From Lachnospiraceae bacterium (lineage in GTDB: Bacteria; Bacillota; Clostridia; Lachnospirales; Lachnospiraceae): DNA of 42,774 nucleotides. Position 1 is the stretch's first letter. Each line of letters opens with the position of its first letter. The DNA is taken from positions 1 through 42,774 of the forward strand of contig JAFZVZ010000028.1 of assembly GCA_017617545.1 (NCBI GenBank), given 5' to 3'. Made by a program: the position numbers and the translations under genes. The notes below the pieces were generated by a model that did not search any database, was not told the origin of the DNA, and saw only the letters and a list, made by a program, of their open reading frames with translations. Of this stretch, positions 30,700 to 39,111 are shown piece after piece.

Positions 30700-33600
30700 G
30701 TGAAGGATAAGATCGCCGGGATCGCCCGGGGCAGAATTGAATACGAATTGCCGCGGATCAGCCTGAGCAAGGATCGCATCGTCGCTTCCGTGGAGATCGG
30801 ACACCGCCTGAACGGACGCGTCAGCATCAGCAATGACGCCGAGAAGTCGATGAAGGGCCTGGTGTGCTCGGACAACCGCATGGTTGAGCCGGTCACGAAC
30901 CAGTTCGTCGGTGTCTCCAACAACATCGAGTACGTGATCCACGCCGAGAACCTCGAGAACCTGACGACAGTCGACGGCGCGCTCACGTTCATCACCGACT
31001 GCGGTGAGATTGAGCTGCCGTACCACATCGACGTGGTTGCGCCGACAATGCCTCTGGGCGCGGAGAAGATCGAGACGCCCGAGCAGTTCGCGCAGCTCGC
31101 GGTGAGCCGCCGGAAGGAAGCGCTGAAGATCTTCTGTGACGCGGGGTTCCGGCCCTTCCTGCAGTTCCATGAACCGAAGAGCCTGTATCTTTATGATTTT
31201 CTGAAGAAGAGCGCGTCCGACGAGCGGGCGATGGAGGAATTCCTTGTGGCAACGGGTCGGAAAATGCCCGTTTCCGTTTCGGTGTCGCGCGCTTCAATCG
31301 AGTACAATGACATACGTGACGCTGCATTTTCCGATAAATTGACACTGCAGATGGACAACCCGGGCTACGTGAGTGTTCATGTGTCCTCGTCCGCGGAGTT
31401 TCTGCTGGTGGAGCACAACGAGGTCACGCCGGAACAGTTCTCCGGCGGATCGTACGATATCCGCTATGTTGTGATCCCGGAGAAGATGGCGTACGGCAAC
31501 AACTACGCCGAGATCACGGTGGAGGCGCAGTGCCGGACGATCAAGGTGCCGGTTTCGTGCCGGAAGATGCACGACCGCTCGGCGGAGCAGCTTCGGCAGC
31601 ACGCGCGCGACCGTATCCTCGCGGACCTGGTGGACAACGCGCTTGCGTTCCGCATGAACCGGATCCCTGTAGGGCGCTATGTGTCCGAGGCGGAGAGCCT
31701 TCTGTCGCACCTGCGCGATGAGACAGGTGAGCTTTCCACGGAGGCAAAGCTGTACCGGATCCATCTGGATCGCTTAAGCGGCAAGGAAAGCCCCGCGAAC
31801 GCGAAGCTGCGCGAGATCCTGCCGGATGAGATCGCAAGATCCTCTCAGGACGCGAAGGCAGCTTACATATATCTGCGTGCCGAGAGATCCTCGGCCAACC
31901 GCGTCTCGGCGCTTGAGCAGCTGTACGGGATCTGCAACGACGCGTCGCACAAACTGATCCCGGCGCTCCTGCTGATGAAGCTGGACGACCGCTACAGCCG
32001 CAACCGCAAGCTCTGTCTCGACGAGCTTCGCGGCATTTACGACAACGGCAATCCGTCCCCGATCCTGTACTTAGAGGCGGCGGAGGTGCTCAACGAGGAA
32101 CCGCAGCTGCTGCGGGAGATCGGGGAGTTTGAGCTGCAGACGGTGGCATTTGCCGTGCGGCACCATTTCCTGAAGAAGGAAGTCGCGGTGCAGTTCGCGA
32201 CGCTGGCGGAGAGCGTGAAGGAATACCGGCCGCTGTACTACACGGTGCTGCAGGGGATCTACGAGCGCTACCAGCTCAGGGAGGCACTCACCGCGATCTG
32301 TACGATGCTGATCCGCGGTCGCTGCCGCGACAGCCGCTACGCCGTATGGTTTGCGCGCGGCGTGGAGGCGGAGGTTCGCGTTGCCGAGCTTTACGAATAC
32401 TACATCTACACGTGCAAGTCGGATGTCGATGAGGCGCTCGACGACAATGTGTTTGCTTATTTTACGTACAGCAGTAAGTTAAACGACCGCAAACTCTCGT
32501 TCCTGTACGCGAACATCGTGCGGCACCGCGAGAGCAAGCCGGCCATCTACGAGAGCTTCCTGCCGAAGATCCGCGAGTACACGATGGACCGCCTGAAGGA
32601 GTACCACAACGACGAGTTCCTGGCGATCCTCTACGATGATTGTCTCGCATCCGACGATTACCGCGACAAGGTGATGGCGAAGCTCGACAAGCTCGCGTTC
32701 CGCGCGGAGATCGAGTGCGCGGCGCCGAACATCCACTATGTGTGCATCGCTCATCCGGAGTTGGCGGAGGAGACTGTGGTCGCGCTCGCGAACGGCAGAG
32801 CGCAGGCGGACATCTACACCGACGGCGCGGTCATCGCGTTCATGGACGCGAACCACGACCGCTATGTGAGCGGCATTCCTTACAAAATGCACCGGCTCAT
32901 GCACTGCGAGAACCTGTACGGCGAGGCGTATGAGGCATATCCGGACAACACGCGCATCCTTTTGCACATGGTTGCGAAGGCGCAGGCGGAGGGCAGGTTC
33001 GACGCGAACTCCGTGGTTCTCCGCAAGAAGGCATGCAGAGTTCTGGAGCTGCGGGACGAGTTCCGCGAGGAGCTGCTGCGCACGCTCGTCCTGTATTACT
33101 ATGACAATTTCCGCGATGAGGCTTTAGAGGAGCTTCTCGGGCGGTTAAACTACGCGGCGATCCCGTCGAAGCAGCGCGGGCGTCTGATCGGTCTGCTGAT
33201 CCTGAGAGACCAGGTGGACCAGGTGCTGGAGCTTCTGGACCGCTACGGCTGTGAGGATGTGGATATCCGTCTTCTGGAGCGCTTCTGCGCATCCATTCCT
33301 CGGGAAATGACCGAGGAACCGACGCCGATCCTCAACGACCTGTACTATTACCTGTTCACGCAGGGACGGCGCGGGGAGCGGACGATGGATTATCTGGTCC
33401 GGAACCTTCAGGCGAAGACGCAGATCCTCTACCACGTCTGGGAGGAGGCCGACGCGGCGGGTCTCCGGGCGGATGCCCTGGAGGAGCGACTGATCGCGCA
33501 GATCCTCTTCACGGAGTCGTACCTTCCGTACGGCGACGCGCTCATCAAGTCCTACGACCGGCCGGGCAGCGACCGCAACCTGATCCGCGCGTACGTGACC

Positions 33601-34266
33601 TACATGGCATACAAGTATCTGACCGCGGACCTTCCGATGGGCGAGACGACGATCAACATCATCCGCCGCACGGTTTACCGCGAGGACAACGACGTGTGCG
33701 TGCTCGCGCTGCTGCGGCAGTACGCGGAGCAGGAGACGCTCACGAAGGAGGAGCAGGATTTTGCGGAGTACTGGCTGATCCGGATGGAGGCCAAGGGCAA
33801 GGTGCTGCCGGAGTTCTTGAATTTCGGGCGGTATTTTACGCTTCCCGAGAGCCTGGAGGACAAGTTCCTGATCGAGTACCGCACGAACCCGAAGCATCAG
33901 GTGACGCTGGACTACTCGTACCGTTCCTCGGGCAAGCGCATCCGCAGGGAGTTCCCGATGAGGGATATCTGCTACGGCATCTTTGTCAAGGACCTGATCC
34001 TCTTCGCCGGGGAGACGGTGGACTACGTCATCAGCGATGAGGCGGACAATGAAGAGGACACCGTGATCACGGAGAAGGCCACACTCGTGGGCGGCGACAA
34101 GAAGATCGGCAACGTCGGCAGCCGGTTCGCCCAGATCAACGAGATCATCGCTGCGGAGCAGGCGCGCGATGCCGACAAGGCAATGAACCTGCTGAACCGT
34201 TACATCAAGAACGAATTTGCCATCTCGCAGCTGTTCCATTCGGCTGATGAGGGGGCTTCGGAGTAA
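30700..34266 (+). CDS. DUF5717-like giant protein with beta domains and helical repeats
   Basis: A 1188-residue soluble protein. Residues about 1-300 form beta-sandwich-like domains (opening with ELPRISLSKDRIVASVEIG). About 320-1060 are helical repeats of TPR or solenoid type. About 1060-1130 form a last beta domain (a DYSYRSSGKRIRREFPMRD stretch). It has no signal peptide or membrane helix. I recall it as DUF5717, a Lachnospiraceae family found beside DUF5716; this is from memory. Start GTG 30700 has AAGGAGG 4 nt upstream; an in-frame GTG at 30679 lacks a ribosome site. It is the main member of a conserved-looking locus with the next three genes. Probably a scaffold; the partner is not known. 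Confidence 0.7.
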   Translation: MKDKIAGIARGRIEYELPRISLSKDRIVASVEIGHRLNGRVSISNDAEKSMKGLVCSDNRMVEPVTNQFVGVSNNIEYVIHAENLENLTTVDGALTFITDCGEIELPYHIDVVAPTMPLGAEKIETPEQFAQLAVSRRKEALKIFCDAGFRPFLQFHEPKSLYLYDFLKKSASDERAMEEFLVATGRKMPVSVSVSRASIEYNDIRDAAFSDKLTLQMDNPGYVSVHVSSSAEFLLVEHNEVTPEQFSGGSYDIRYVVIPEKMAYGNNYAEITVEAQCRTIKVPVSCRKMHDRSAEQLRQHARDRILADLVDNALAFRMNRIPVGRYVSEAESLLSHLRDETGELSTEAKLYRIHLDRLSGKESPANAKLREILPDEIARSSQDAKAAYIYLRAERSSANRVSALEQLYGICNDASHKLIPALLLMKLDDRYSRNRKLCLDELRGIYDNGNPSPILYLEAAEVLNEEPQLLREIGEFELQTVAFAVRHHFLKKEVAVQFATLAESVKEYRPLYYTVLQGIYERYQLREALTAICTMLIRGRCRDSRYAVWFARGVEAEVRVAELYEYYIYTCKSDVDEALDDNVFAYFTYSSKLNDRKLSFLYANIVRHRESKPAIYESFLPKIREYTMDRLKEYHNDEFLAILYDDCLASDDYRDKVMAKLDKLAFRAEIECAAPNIHYVCIAHPELAEETVVALANGRAQADIYTDGAVIAFMDANHDRYVSGIPYKMHRLMHCENLYGEAYEAYPDNTRILLHMVAKAQAEGRFDANSVVLRKKACRVLELRDEFREELLRTLVLYYYDNFRDEALEELLGRLNYAAIPSKQRGRLIGLLILRDQVDQVLELLDRYGCEDVDIRLLERFCASIPREMTEEPTPILNDLYYYLFTQGRRGERTMDYLVRNLQAKTQILYHVWEEADAAGLRADALEERLIAQILFTESYLPYGDALIKSYDRPGSDRNLIRAYVTYMAYKYLTADLPMGETTINIIRRTVYREDNDVCVLALLRQYAEQETLTKEEQDFAEYWLIRMEAKGKVLPEFLNFGRYFTLPESLEDKFLIEYRTNPKHQVTLDYSYRSSGKRIRREFPMRDICYGIFVKDLILFAGETVDYVISDEADNEEDTVITEKATLVGGDKKIGNVGSRFAQINEIIAAEQARDADKAMNLLNRYIKNEFAISQLFHSADEGASE

Positions 34267-34330
34267 GCGGAGGACATAAGCTCCGCTGAGCAAGGGAGAA
34301 ATACAGGTAAAAGAAAGGTAGGTATTATTC

Positions 34331-35116
34331 ATGGCAGATCAAAACAACATCTATGATCCGAACCGCGCTGCCACAGGGGGACATATTCCTGCGGCGGATC
34401 CTGCACAGCAGAACCGGGAGCGCATGAGCATGGAGATCATGGCGGCATCCGCTGCGGCGATGCACGCGAATGTTGAGAACGAGTACATCGGTACGGGAGA
34501 GGAGATCTCAACTGAGAGATACAACACGATCATCGGCGTGCTGCTTCTGTACGGTTTCGTTGTCAACGCGATCCTGTGTTTTGTGTTTACAAAGCAGATC
34601 ATGAGCATGAACTATGCAGTCCTGTTAGTGATCTACCTTGTCGGCATGTTTGCCGGCACGATCATTTGTCACAAGACGGAAAATCCGGTGATCAGTTTTA
34701 TCGGCTACAACCTGATCGTGGTCCCGCTCGGTTTGTTTATCACGCCGTTCCTGTCGATGTACAGGATCACAACGATCCGGTACGCATTCTGTGTCATGGG
34801 TGTCTGCACGCTGCTCATGATCGGTCTCGCCGAACTGTATCCGCAGTTTTTCAAGGGCATCGGACGCATGCTGTTCTCCTGCCTGATCATCGGTCTCGTC
34901 GGTGAAATCGTCATGTGGTGCGTGGGACTGTCGTCCGGAGTTTTTGACTTCGTCTTCGTGGGTATCCTCATGGGATATATCGGTTATGACTGGGCGGTAG
35001 CGCAGAATAAGAGAAAGACTACGGCCAACGCGGTCCTCAGCGCCGGGCTGATCTTCGCGGACATGATCTACATGTTGATCCGTCTGCTTCGGATCCTTTC
35101 GAGCCGCAACAATTAA
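34331..35116 (+). CDS. Bax-inhibitor-1-like membrane protein
   Basis: A 261-residue membrane protein. About 60 soluble N-terminal residues are followed by roughly seven hydrophobic segments. The end resembles the BI-1/YccA family: a YDWAVAQ segment, then helices with ANAVLSAGLIFADMIYMLIR and a basic LLRILSSRNN tail. BI-1 proteins are membrane channels or ion-leak proteins. It sits between the giant protein and the Hsp70-like ATPase (13-bp gap), so it may anchor them to the membrane, which is inference. Confidence 0.6.
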   Translation: MADQNNIYDPNRAATGGHIPAADPAQQNRERMSMEIMAASAAAMHANVENEYIGTGEEISTERYNTIIGVLLLYGFVVNAILCFVFTKQIMSMNYAVLLVIYLVGMFAGTIICHKTENPVISFIGYNLIVVPLGLFITPFLSMYRITTIRYAFCVMGVCTLLMIGLAELYPQFFKGIGRMLFSCLIIGLVGEIVMWCVGLSSGVFDFVFVGILMGYIGYDWAVAQNKRKTTANAVLSAGLIFADMIYMLIRLLRILSSRNN

Positions 35117-35128
35117 TTCGGAGGAACT

Positions 35129-36385
35129 ATGAACCCCAGAGCGATCATTATCGGCTACGATCTCGGCGTGGAAATGACGCAGATCGCAGTCGGACGGACT
35201 TTGGAAGAGCCTGACAGCATCAGCATTACGAGCAGTGGGAATACTGTTATTCCCACCGTTCTTTGCGTGCGTAACGATTCCAAGGACTGGCTGTTCGGGG
35301 AGGAGGCGGAGCGGTTCAACAACCGCGGCGCAGGCAGATTTGTCGATGACCTGGTCAACAAGGTGATCCGCGACGAGAGCGAGGTTATCTTCGAGATCGA
35401 GTACTCGGCGGCAGAGCTTCTGACGCGGTTTGTGCGAAAGACGCTGTCCGCCGTGAGACAGAAATATGTGACTGACGAGATCGCGAAGGTCGTTGTGACG
35501 ATGCGCTCGCTTCACCCGCGCGTTGTGGCTGCGGTGCAGCAGGCGATCGAGGAGACCGGAATCGGCCGCGACAAGGCGGAGTTCCAGCCGTATGTCATGA
35601 GTTTTATGTACTACGCCGTGTGCCAGCGCCGGGATTACTGGATCAACGACGTCGGCTTGTTCGATTATAACGAGAACGGCCTGTTCTACTATCAAATGTC
35701 CAACAACAGCCGCAAGGGACCGCCGATGGCAATCACGACCGTGACGGCCGACTTGAGCGACCTGATGGATGCGGCGATGCTTGAAAATATGCAGGAGGCA
35801 AGGTTGCAGTACAGCTTCCGCCTCGTGCGCGACAAGGTTATCCAGAGGCAGATCATCTCGACGATCTACGTGACCGGCAAGGGCTTTGAGGGCACCTGGC
35901 CCGACGAGATCCTTCGTTCGATGACCGCGGGGCGCCACGTCTTCAAGGGCTCCAACCTCTACGCGAAGGGTGCGGCCTACTACGGGCAGCACAAGGATGA
36001 CGAGCAGTTCGCGGATTATCTCTTCCTCTCGGAGGACATGGTCCGTTCGACGATCTCCATCCGCATGTTCAAGGACAACCGTGTGGCGGATTACCCGCTG
36101 ATCTACGCGGGCGAGCTGTGGCGCGAGGCGAAGGCGACGACGGTCGGCATCCTGGATGACACGGACGAGATTTATTTTACGGTGTATAACGCGGTTCGGA
36201 AGGAATCGAAGTATTCGATCATGAACCTGAAGAACCTTCATCGTCGGGAAAATAAAACGACCCGCGTGGCGGTGAAGGTGACCTTCCTCGACCGCGATAC
36301 GGCGGTGTGCACGGTGTCGGACCTCGGGTTCGGACAATTCTTCCCGTGTAGTCACCGCGTGTGGGAGAAGATCATTACGCTGTAG
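35129..36385 (+). CDS. Hsp70/actin-fold ATPase (DUF5716-like)
   Basis: A 418-residue protein with a degenerate Hsp70/actin nucleotide fold. Phosphate-1 is IIIGYDLGVEMTQIAVGR (residues 6-23), with WLFGEEA at 54-60, as in Hsp70. Phosphate-2 is weak (VGLFDYNENGLFYYQM, 175-190). The adenosine region is VTGKGFEGTW (248-257), then GRHVFKGSNLYAKGAAYYG (268-286). No Hsp70 substrate domain is present, so it is not a standard DnaK. I recall it as DUF5716. GGAGG precedes the ATG. Its place beside the giant protein suggests a nucleotide-driven assembly. Confidence 0.7.
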   Translation: MNPRAIIIGYDLGVEMTQIAVGRTLEEPDSISITSSGNTVIPTVLCVRNDSKDWLFGEEAERFNNRGAGRFVDDLVNKVIRDESEVIFEIEYSAAELLTRFVRKTLSAVRQKYVTDEIAKVVVTMRSLHPRVVAAVQQAIEETGIGRDKAEFQPYVMSFMYYAVCQRRDYWINDVGLFDYNENGLFYYQMSNNSRKGPPMAITTVTADLSDLMDAAMLENMQEARLQYSFRLVRDKVIQRQIISTIYVTGKGFEGTWPDEILRSMTAGRHVFKGSNLYAKGAAYYGQHKDDEQFADYLFLSEDMVRSTISIRMFKDNRVADYPLIYAGELWREAKATTVGILDDTDEIYFTVYNAVRKESKYSIMNLKNLHRRENKTTRVAVKVTFLDRDTAVCTVSDLGFGQFFPCSHRVWEKIITL

Positions 36386-36410
36386 CAATTGAGGGAAGTA
36401 TTGAATAACG

Positions 36411-36463
36411 CCGCCGGAGGGCGGTGACTATCGGGTGTGCTGCACCGCCCCGGAGGACGGTGC
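36411..36463 (+). promoter_or_regulatory. Overlapping hairpins before the TPR gene
   Basis: Three alternative stems share bases: CCGCC (36411-36415) with GGCGG (36420-36424); GGGCGGTG (36419-36426) with CACCGCCC (36443-36450); GCACCG (36442-36447) with CGGTGC (36458-36463). They lie right before the GGAGG at 36467-36471, so they could affect translation start. No ligand is suggested. Confidence 0.4.
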
Positions 36464-36475
36464 AACGGAGGATGT

Positions 36476-37312
36476 ATGGGACGGTTGATTTACTGTATCG
36501 GGGACAAGGCGAAGGTTCCGTTTCTGTTTCAGTCAACGGGAGTCTGCGTGTACACGATGGAGGAGCTGTGCTACTATCTCTACCACAATGTGGAGACGAT
36601 GGAGGAGGACATCTCCGAGAGCCAGCTTGTGCCGTGGATCCGCATGGAACTGAACATGCCTGAGCGCGCCGATTTTCTGTCCACGCTGCAGGAGCGCAAA
36701 TCGGGGATCAAGGACATGGTCGTGTCGATCTTCTGCAGTACCGACTACTACAGCCAGGACGAGATCAACCATCTGATCGAGCGGATCGACCGGTACTTTG
36801 AGCTGCTGCCGATCGAGCGCAAGAAGAGACACGCGGCGGCGATCCTTCGGTACGGCAAGAACCACGAGGCGCTTCTGGAGTACCAGACCATACTGGACGA
36901 CCGGGATTTTGTGCAGCTCTCGGACGAGGAGCAGGGCGCGGCGTACCACAACATCGCCGTGCTGATGGCGCAGAACGGACAGTTCCGGAGAGCGGCGAAG
37001 AATTTTCAGACGGCATATCAGAAGAGCGGCGACCGCGAGAGCCTGTGCCAGTATCTCTACGCGCTCAAGCTCGGCGGTATGGAGGAGGAATTCGACCGCG
37101 AGCTGACGGTGTACGCGGACGACACGGACGTCGTGCGCCGCATCGAGAACCAGTTCTATTTCGTTGAGGAAAATCGCGAGTATTCGCCGGACTATGTCAA
37201 CTATCTCCATCTGATGGAGCTGAAGAACCGCGGACCCGAGGGCGAGGATGCCTTCTGGTGGCTGTTCGACGAGACCGTGAACAAGCTGAAGAACACGTAT
37301 CGTGAGAGATAA
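36476..37312 (+). CDS. TPR-repeat protein of the DUF5716/5717 locus
   Basis: A 278-residue soluble protein. It begins with the conserved-looking MGRLIYCIGDKAKVPFLFQ, then a TMEELCYYLYHN segment. Residues about 130-230 are helical repeats, with one clear TPR (AAYHNIAVLMAQNGQFRRAA). TPRs mediate protein binding, so it may bridge members of the locus. The ATG at 36476 follows GGAGG with a short 4-nt gap. It is 90 bp after the Hsp70-like gene. Confidence 0.65.
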   Translation: MGRLIYCIGDKAKVPFLFQSTGVCVYTMEELCYYLYHNVETMEEDISESQLVPWIRMELNMPERADFLSTLQERKSGIKDMVVSIFCSTDYYSQDEINHLIERIDRYFELLPIERKKRHAAAILRYGKNHEALLEYQTILDDRDFVQLSDEEQGAAYHNIAVLMAQNGQFRRAAKNFQTAYQKSGDRESLCQYLYALKLGGMEEEFDRELTVYADDTDVVRRIENQFYFVEENREYSPDYVNYLHLMELKNRGPEGEDAFWWLFDETVNKLKNTYRER

Positions 37313-37344
37313 GATAAAGTGCGTATTATACGGAGGAAGAAGAT

Positions 37345-37824
37345 TTGACCAACATGGAGATCATCCGCTATTACGGCGGGGATATACTGGATTCGCCGGG
37401 GCTCAGCCGCGAGAAGACACTGATGCAGCACGGTGACATGAGCGTGTACGACCACTCGCTGCTCGTGACGGAGCGGTGCGTGGCGTTCGCGAGAGCGCGG
37501 CATGCGAAGGTGGATATGAGAAGCCTTGTGCGCGGCGCGCTGCTGCACGATTATTTTCTGTACGACTGGCACGAGGACGACGACAGTCACCGCCTGCACG
37601 GCTTTACGCACCCGATCCGGGCGCTTCGCAACGCGAAGAGAGACTTCGAGATCAACAAGATCGAGGAGGATATGATCAGTTGCCACATGTTCCCGCTCAA
37701 TCTTCGTGTGCCGAGGACGACGGAGGGACGCATCCTCTGTTTTGTCGACAAGGTGTGCGCAACCTATGAGACGGCGAAGGGCTTTGCCGCAGTCATGAGA
37801 AGGAGAGTGAGTTCGTGGAGCTGA
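37345..37824 (+). CDS. HD-superfamily hydrolase (TTG start)
   Basis: A 159-residue protein with an HD-type metal site: VYDHSLLVTERC (His), GALLHDYFLYDW (His-Asp) and a later Asp/Glu-rich helix. HD proteins hydrolyse phosphoesters, often of nucleotides; this substrate is unknown. TTG at 37345 fits GGAGG with 8-nt spacing, while the nearest ATG (37354) is too far from it. It overlaps the following CmpB-type gene by 10 bp, so the two are translationally coupled. Confidence 0.7.
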   Translation: MTNMEIIRYYGGDILDSPGLSREKTLMQHGDMSVYDHSLLVTERCVAFARARHAKVDMRSLVRGALLHDYFLYDWHEDDDSHRLHGFTHPIRALRNAKRDFEINKIEEDMISCHMFPLNLRVPRTTEGRILCFVDKVCATYETAKGFAAVMRRRVSSWS

Positions 37825-38897
37825 TCGAAACGAGCTTTCTCATGTTTCTTGTGTTCAGCTTTCTGGGATGGATATGGGAGAGCGTGATCTATGAACTGAT
37901 CGACAAGCATCGCATCGTCAACCGCGGCTTCATGTTCGGACCGTACATTCCGATCTACGGAACCGGCGCGATGATCGACCTGCTGATCCTGGGCGATGTT
38001 ACCAACATGGTCGCGCTGTTCTTCTTAAGCGCCGCGCTGTGCACGATGGTCGAGTACGTCACGTCCTATGCGATGGAGAAAATGTTCCACGCCCGCTGGT
38101 GGGACTATTACGATATGTTCTGGCACTTAAACGGCCGCATCTGTGTGGAGGGCGCGCTCGCGTTCGGCGGTCTGTCGGTAGTGCTCGTAAAATGGGTCAA
38201 CCCCGCGACGGAACACCTGATCTCGCTGCTGTCACCGACAGCGCTGCACATCGTGGCGTGGACACTGTTTGTTTTGTTCGTCACGGATTTTGCGGTGAGT
38301 GTGAAGCAGGCCGCCGATTTCGAGCAGAAGATCCGCAGGATCGCGGAGATGCTTGTCGCGGCCAAGGACCGCATGGTAGAGCTGTACGACACGGTCGTTG
38401 TGGAGACATTTTACAAGAGTGCCCTCGGGCTGCTCACGGGACGTCAGAAGCGGTTGCTTCACGCGTTCCCGGCCCTGCGCTCGGTCAGCTACCCCGGCAT
38501 TATCAAGTCCATCCGGAGTGTCATGCCGGGCAGCCGTGAGAAGGCCGATCTGGTGTCCATCACGGAGCGGATCATGCGCCGGTTGAAGGGTGAGACAGCG
38601 GCGACGAAGGAAGCTGCTTCGGATGATGAGGATACTGCGATGCAGGCAGGTTTTCTGGATACCGGGGATATTGTGCTTCCGGCAGGCTCCTCAGAGCCCG
38701 CAGCGGATGTGAACAGGGAGGCAGAATTTATGGATGATAAGGATAAGACAATTCCCGCAGGCGAGATCAAGCTGGACGCTCCGAAGGAAGAGGATGTGTC
38801 TGAGCTCTCGAGGATGACGGATGATTACATGGAGTTCCTGCAGAAGCTTGATTCCGGCGAGATCTCTGACGATGAGCCGGAGAAGAGCGGGGAGTAG
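37815..38897 (+). CDS. CmpB-like putative ABC-transporter type IV membrane protein
   Basis: A 360-residue protein of the PF06541 (CmpB-like) type. Residues 1-165 hold about four to five membrane helices with the family's FSFLGWIWESVIYEL and NRGFMFGPYIPIYGTG motifs; DYYDMFWHLNGRICVEG lies in the second half. The remaining 190 residues are soluble and acidic. It starts with GTG. Its stop codon TAG (38895-38897) lies inside the duplicated T-box sequence, so the end of this gene was set by that insertion. It is the last gene of the run that begins at 29974. Confidence 0.7.
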   Translation: MELIETSFLMFLVFSFLGWIWESVIYELIDKHRIVNRGFMFGPYIPIYGTGAMIDLLILGDVTNMVALFFLSAALCTMVEYVTSYAMEKMFHARWWDYYDMFWHLNGRICVEGALAFGGLSVVLVKWVNPATEHLISLLSPTALHIVAWTLFVLFVTDFAVSVKQAADFEQKIRRIAEMLVAAKDRMVELYDTVVVETFYKSALGLLTGRQKRLLHAFPALRSVSYPGIIKSIRSVMPGSREKADLVSITERIMRRLKGETAATKEAASDDEDTAMQAGFLDTGDIVLPAGSSEPAADVNREAEFMDDKDKTIPAGEIKLDAPKEEDVSELSRMTDDYMEFLQKLDSGEISDDEPEKSGE

Positions 38898-39016
38898 AGG
38901 TTTCCTGGTAATCCCGTTACCGATGAGCTGCCTGATCGAGCGGCGTAAAGAGACAGCGCAGGCTGCGAAATAGGATGGTACCGTAAACAGCCCCTCGTCC
39001 GTATACGACGAGGGGC
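38891..39016 (+). promoter_or_regulatory. Truncated T-box (3' half only)
   Basis: This 126-bp segment matches 40891-41016 of the valS T-box with no gap and about 16 substitutions. It keeps the T-box core (AGGATGGTACCGT, 38972-38984) and the terminator, but lacks stem I and the specifier. The upstream sequence is coding. It cannot read a codon, but may still bind a tRNA end. It most likely serves as the terminator of the preceding operon. Confidence 0.75.
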
Positions 39017-39021
39017 ATTTT
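38990..39021 (+). terminator. Intrinsic terminator within the truncated T-box
   Basis: A perfect 10-bp stem (GCCCCTCGTC with GACGAGGGGC), 7-nt loop, ATTTT tail. The stem is more regular than in the valS copy. Confidence 0.8.
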
Positions 39022-39051
39022 GCGCGCTAAGCGGGAGAACACGCCGGCGGA
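39018..39051 (+). repeat. Dispersed repeat, copy B
   Basis: Matches copy A at 28341-28375 (TTTTGCGCGCTAAGCG exact, then GAGAA, ACGC, CGGCGGA). It starts in the terminator tail. Confidence 0.6.
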
Positions 39052-39072
39052 CTTCCATAGTTCCTTAAGTTA

Positions 39073-39081
39073 TGGTATTAT
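39073..39081 (+). promoter_or_regulatory. Extended -10 promoter of the 39112 pair
   Basis: TG-G-TATTAT with no clear -35, 31 bp before the GTG start. This is a weak to moderate call. Confidence 0.4.
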
Positions 39082-39111
39082 AGTAAGAACAACACAAAGG
39101 GGGGTGATGTT

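Noticed and set aside
34625-36388. A 587-codon antisense frame opposite the BI-1-like and Hsp70-like genes
   Set aside because: The plus-strand frames carry recognisable motifs and good ribosome sites; the antisense frame has neither.
38891-39016. A second working valS-type T-box
   Set aside because: Stem I and specifier are missing and the sequence before it is coding, so it cannot sense a specific tRNA in the usual way.
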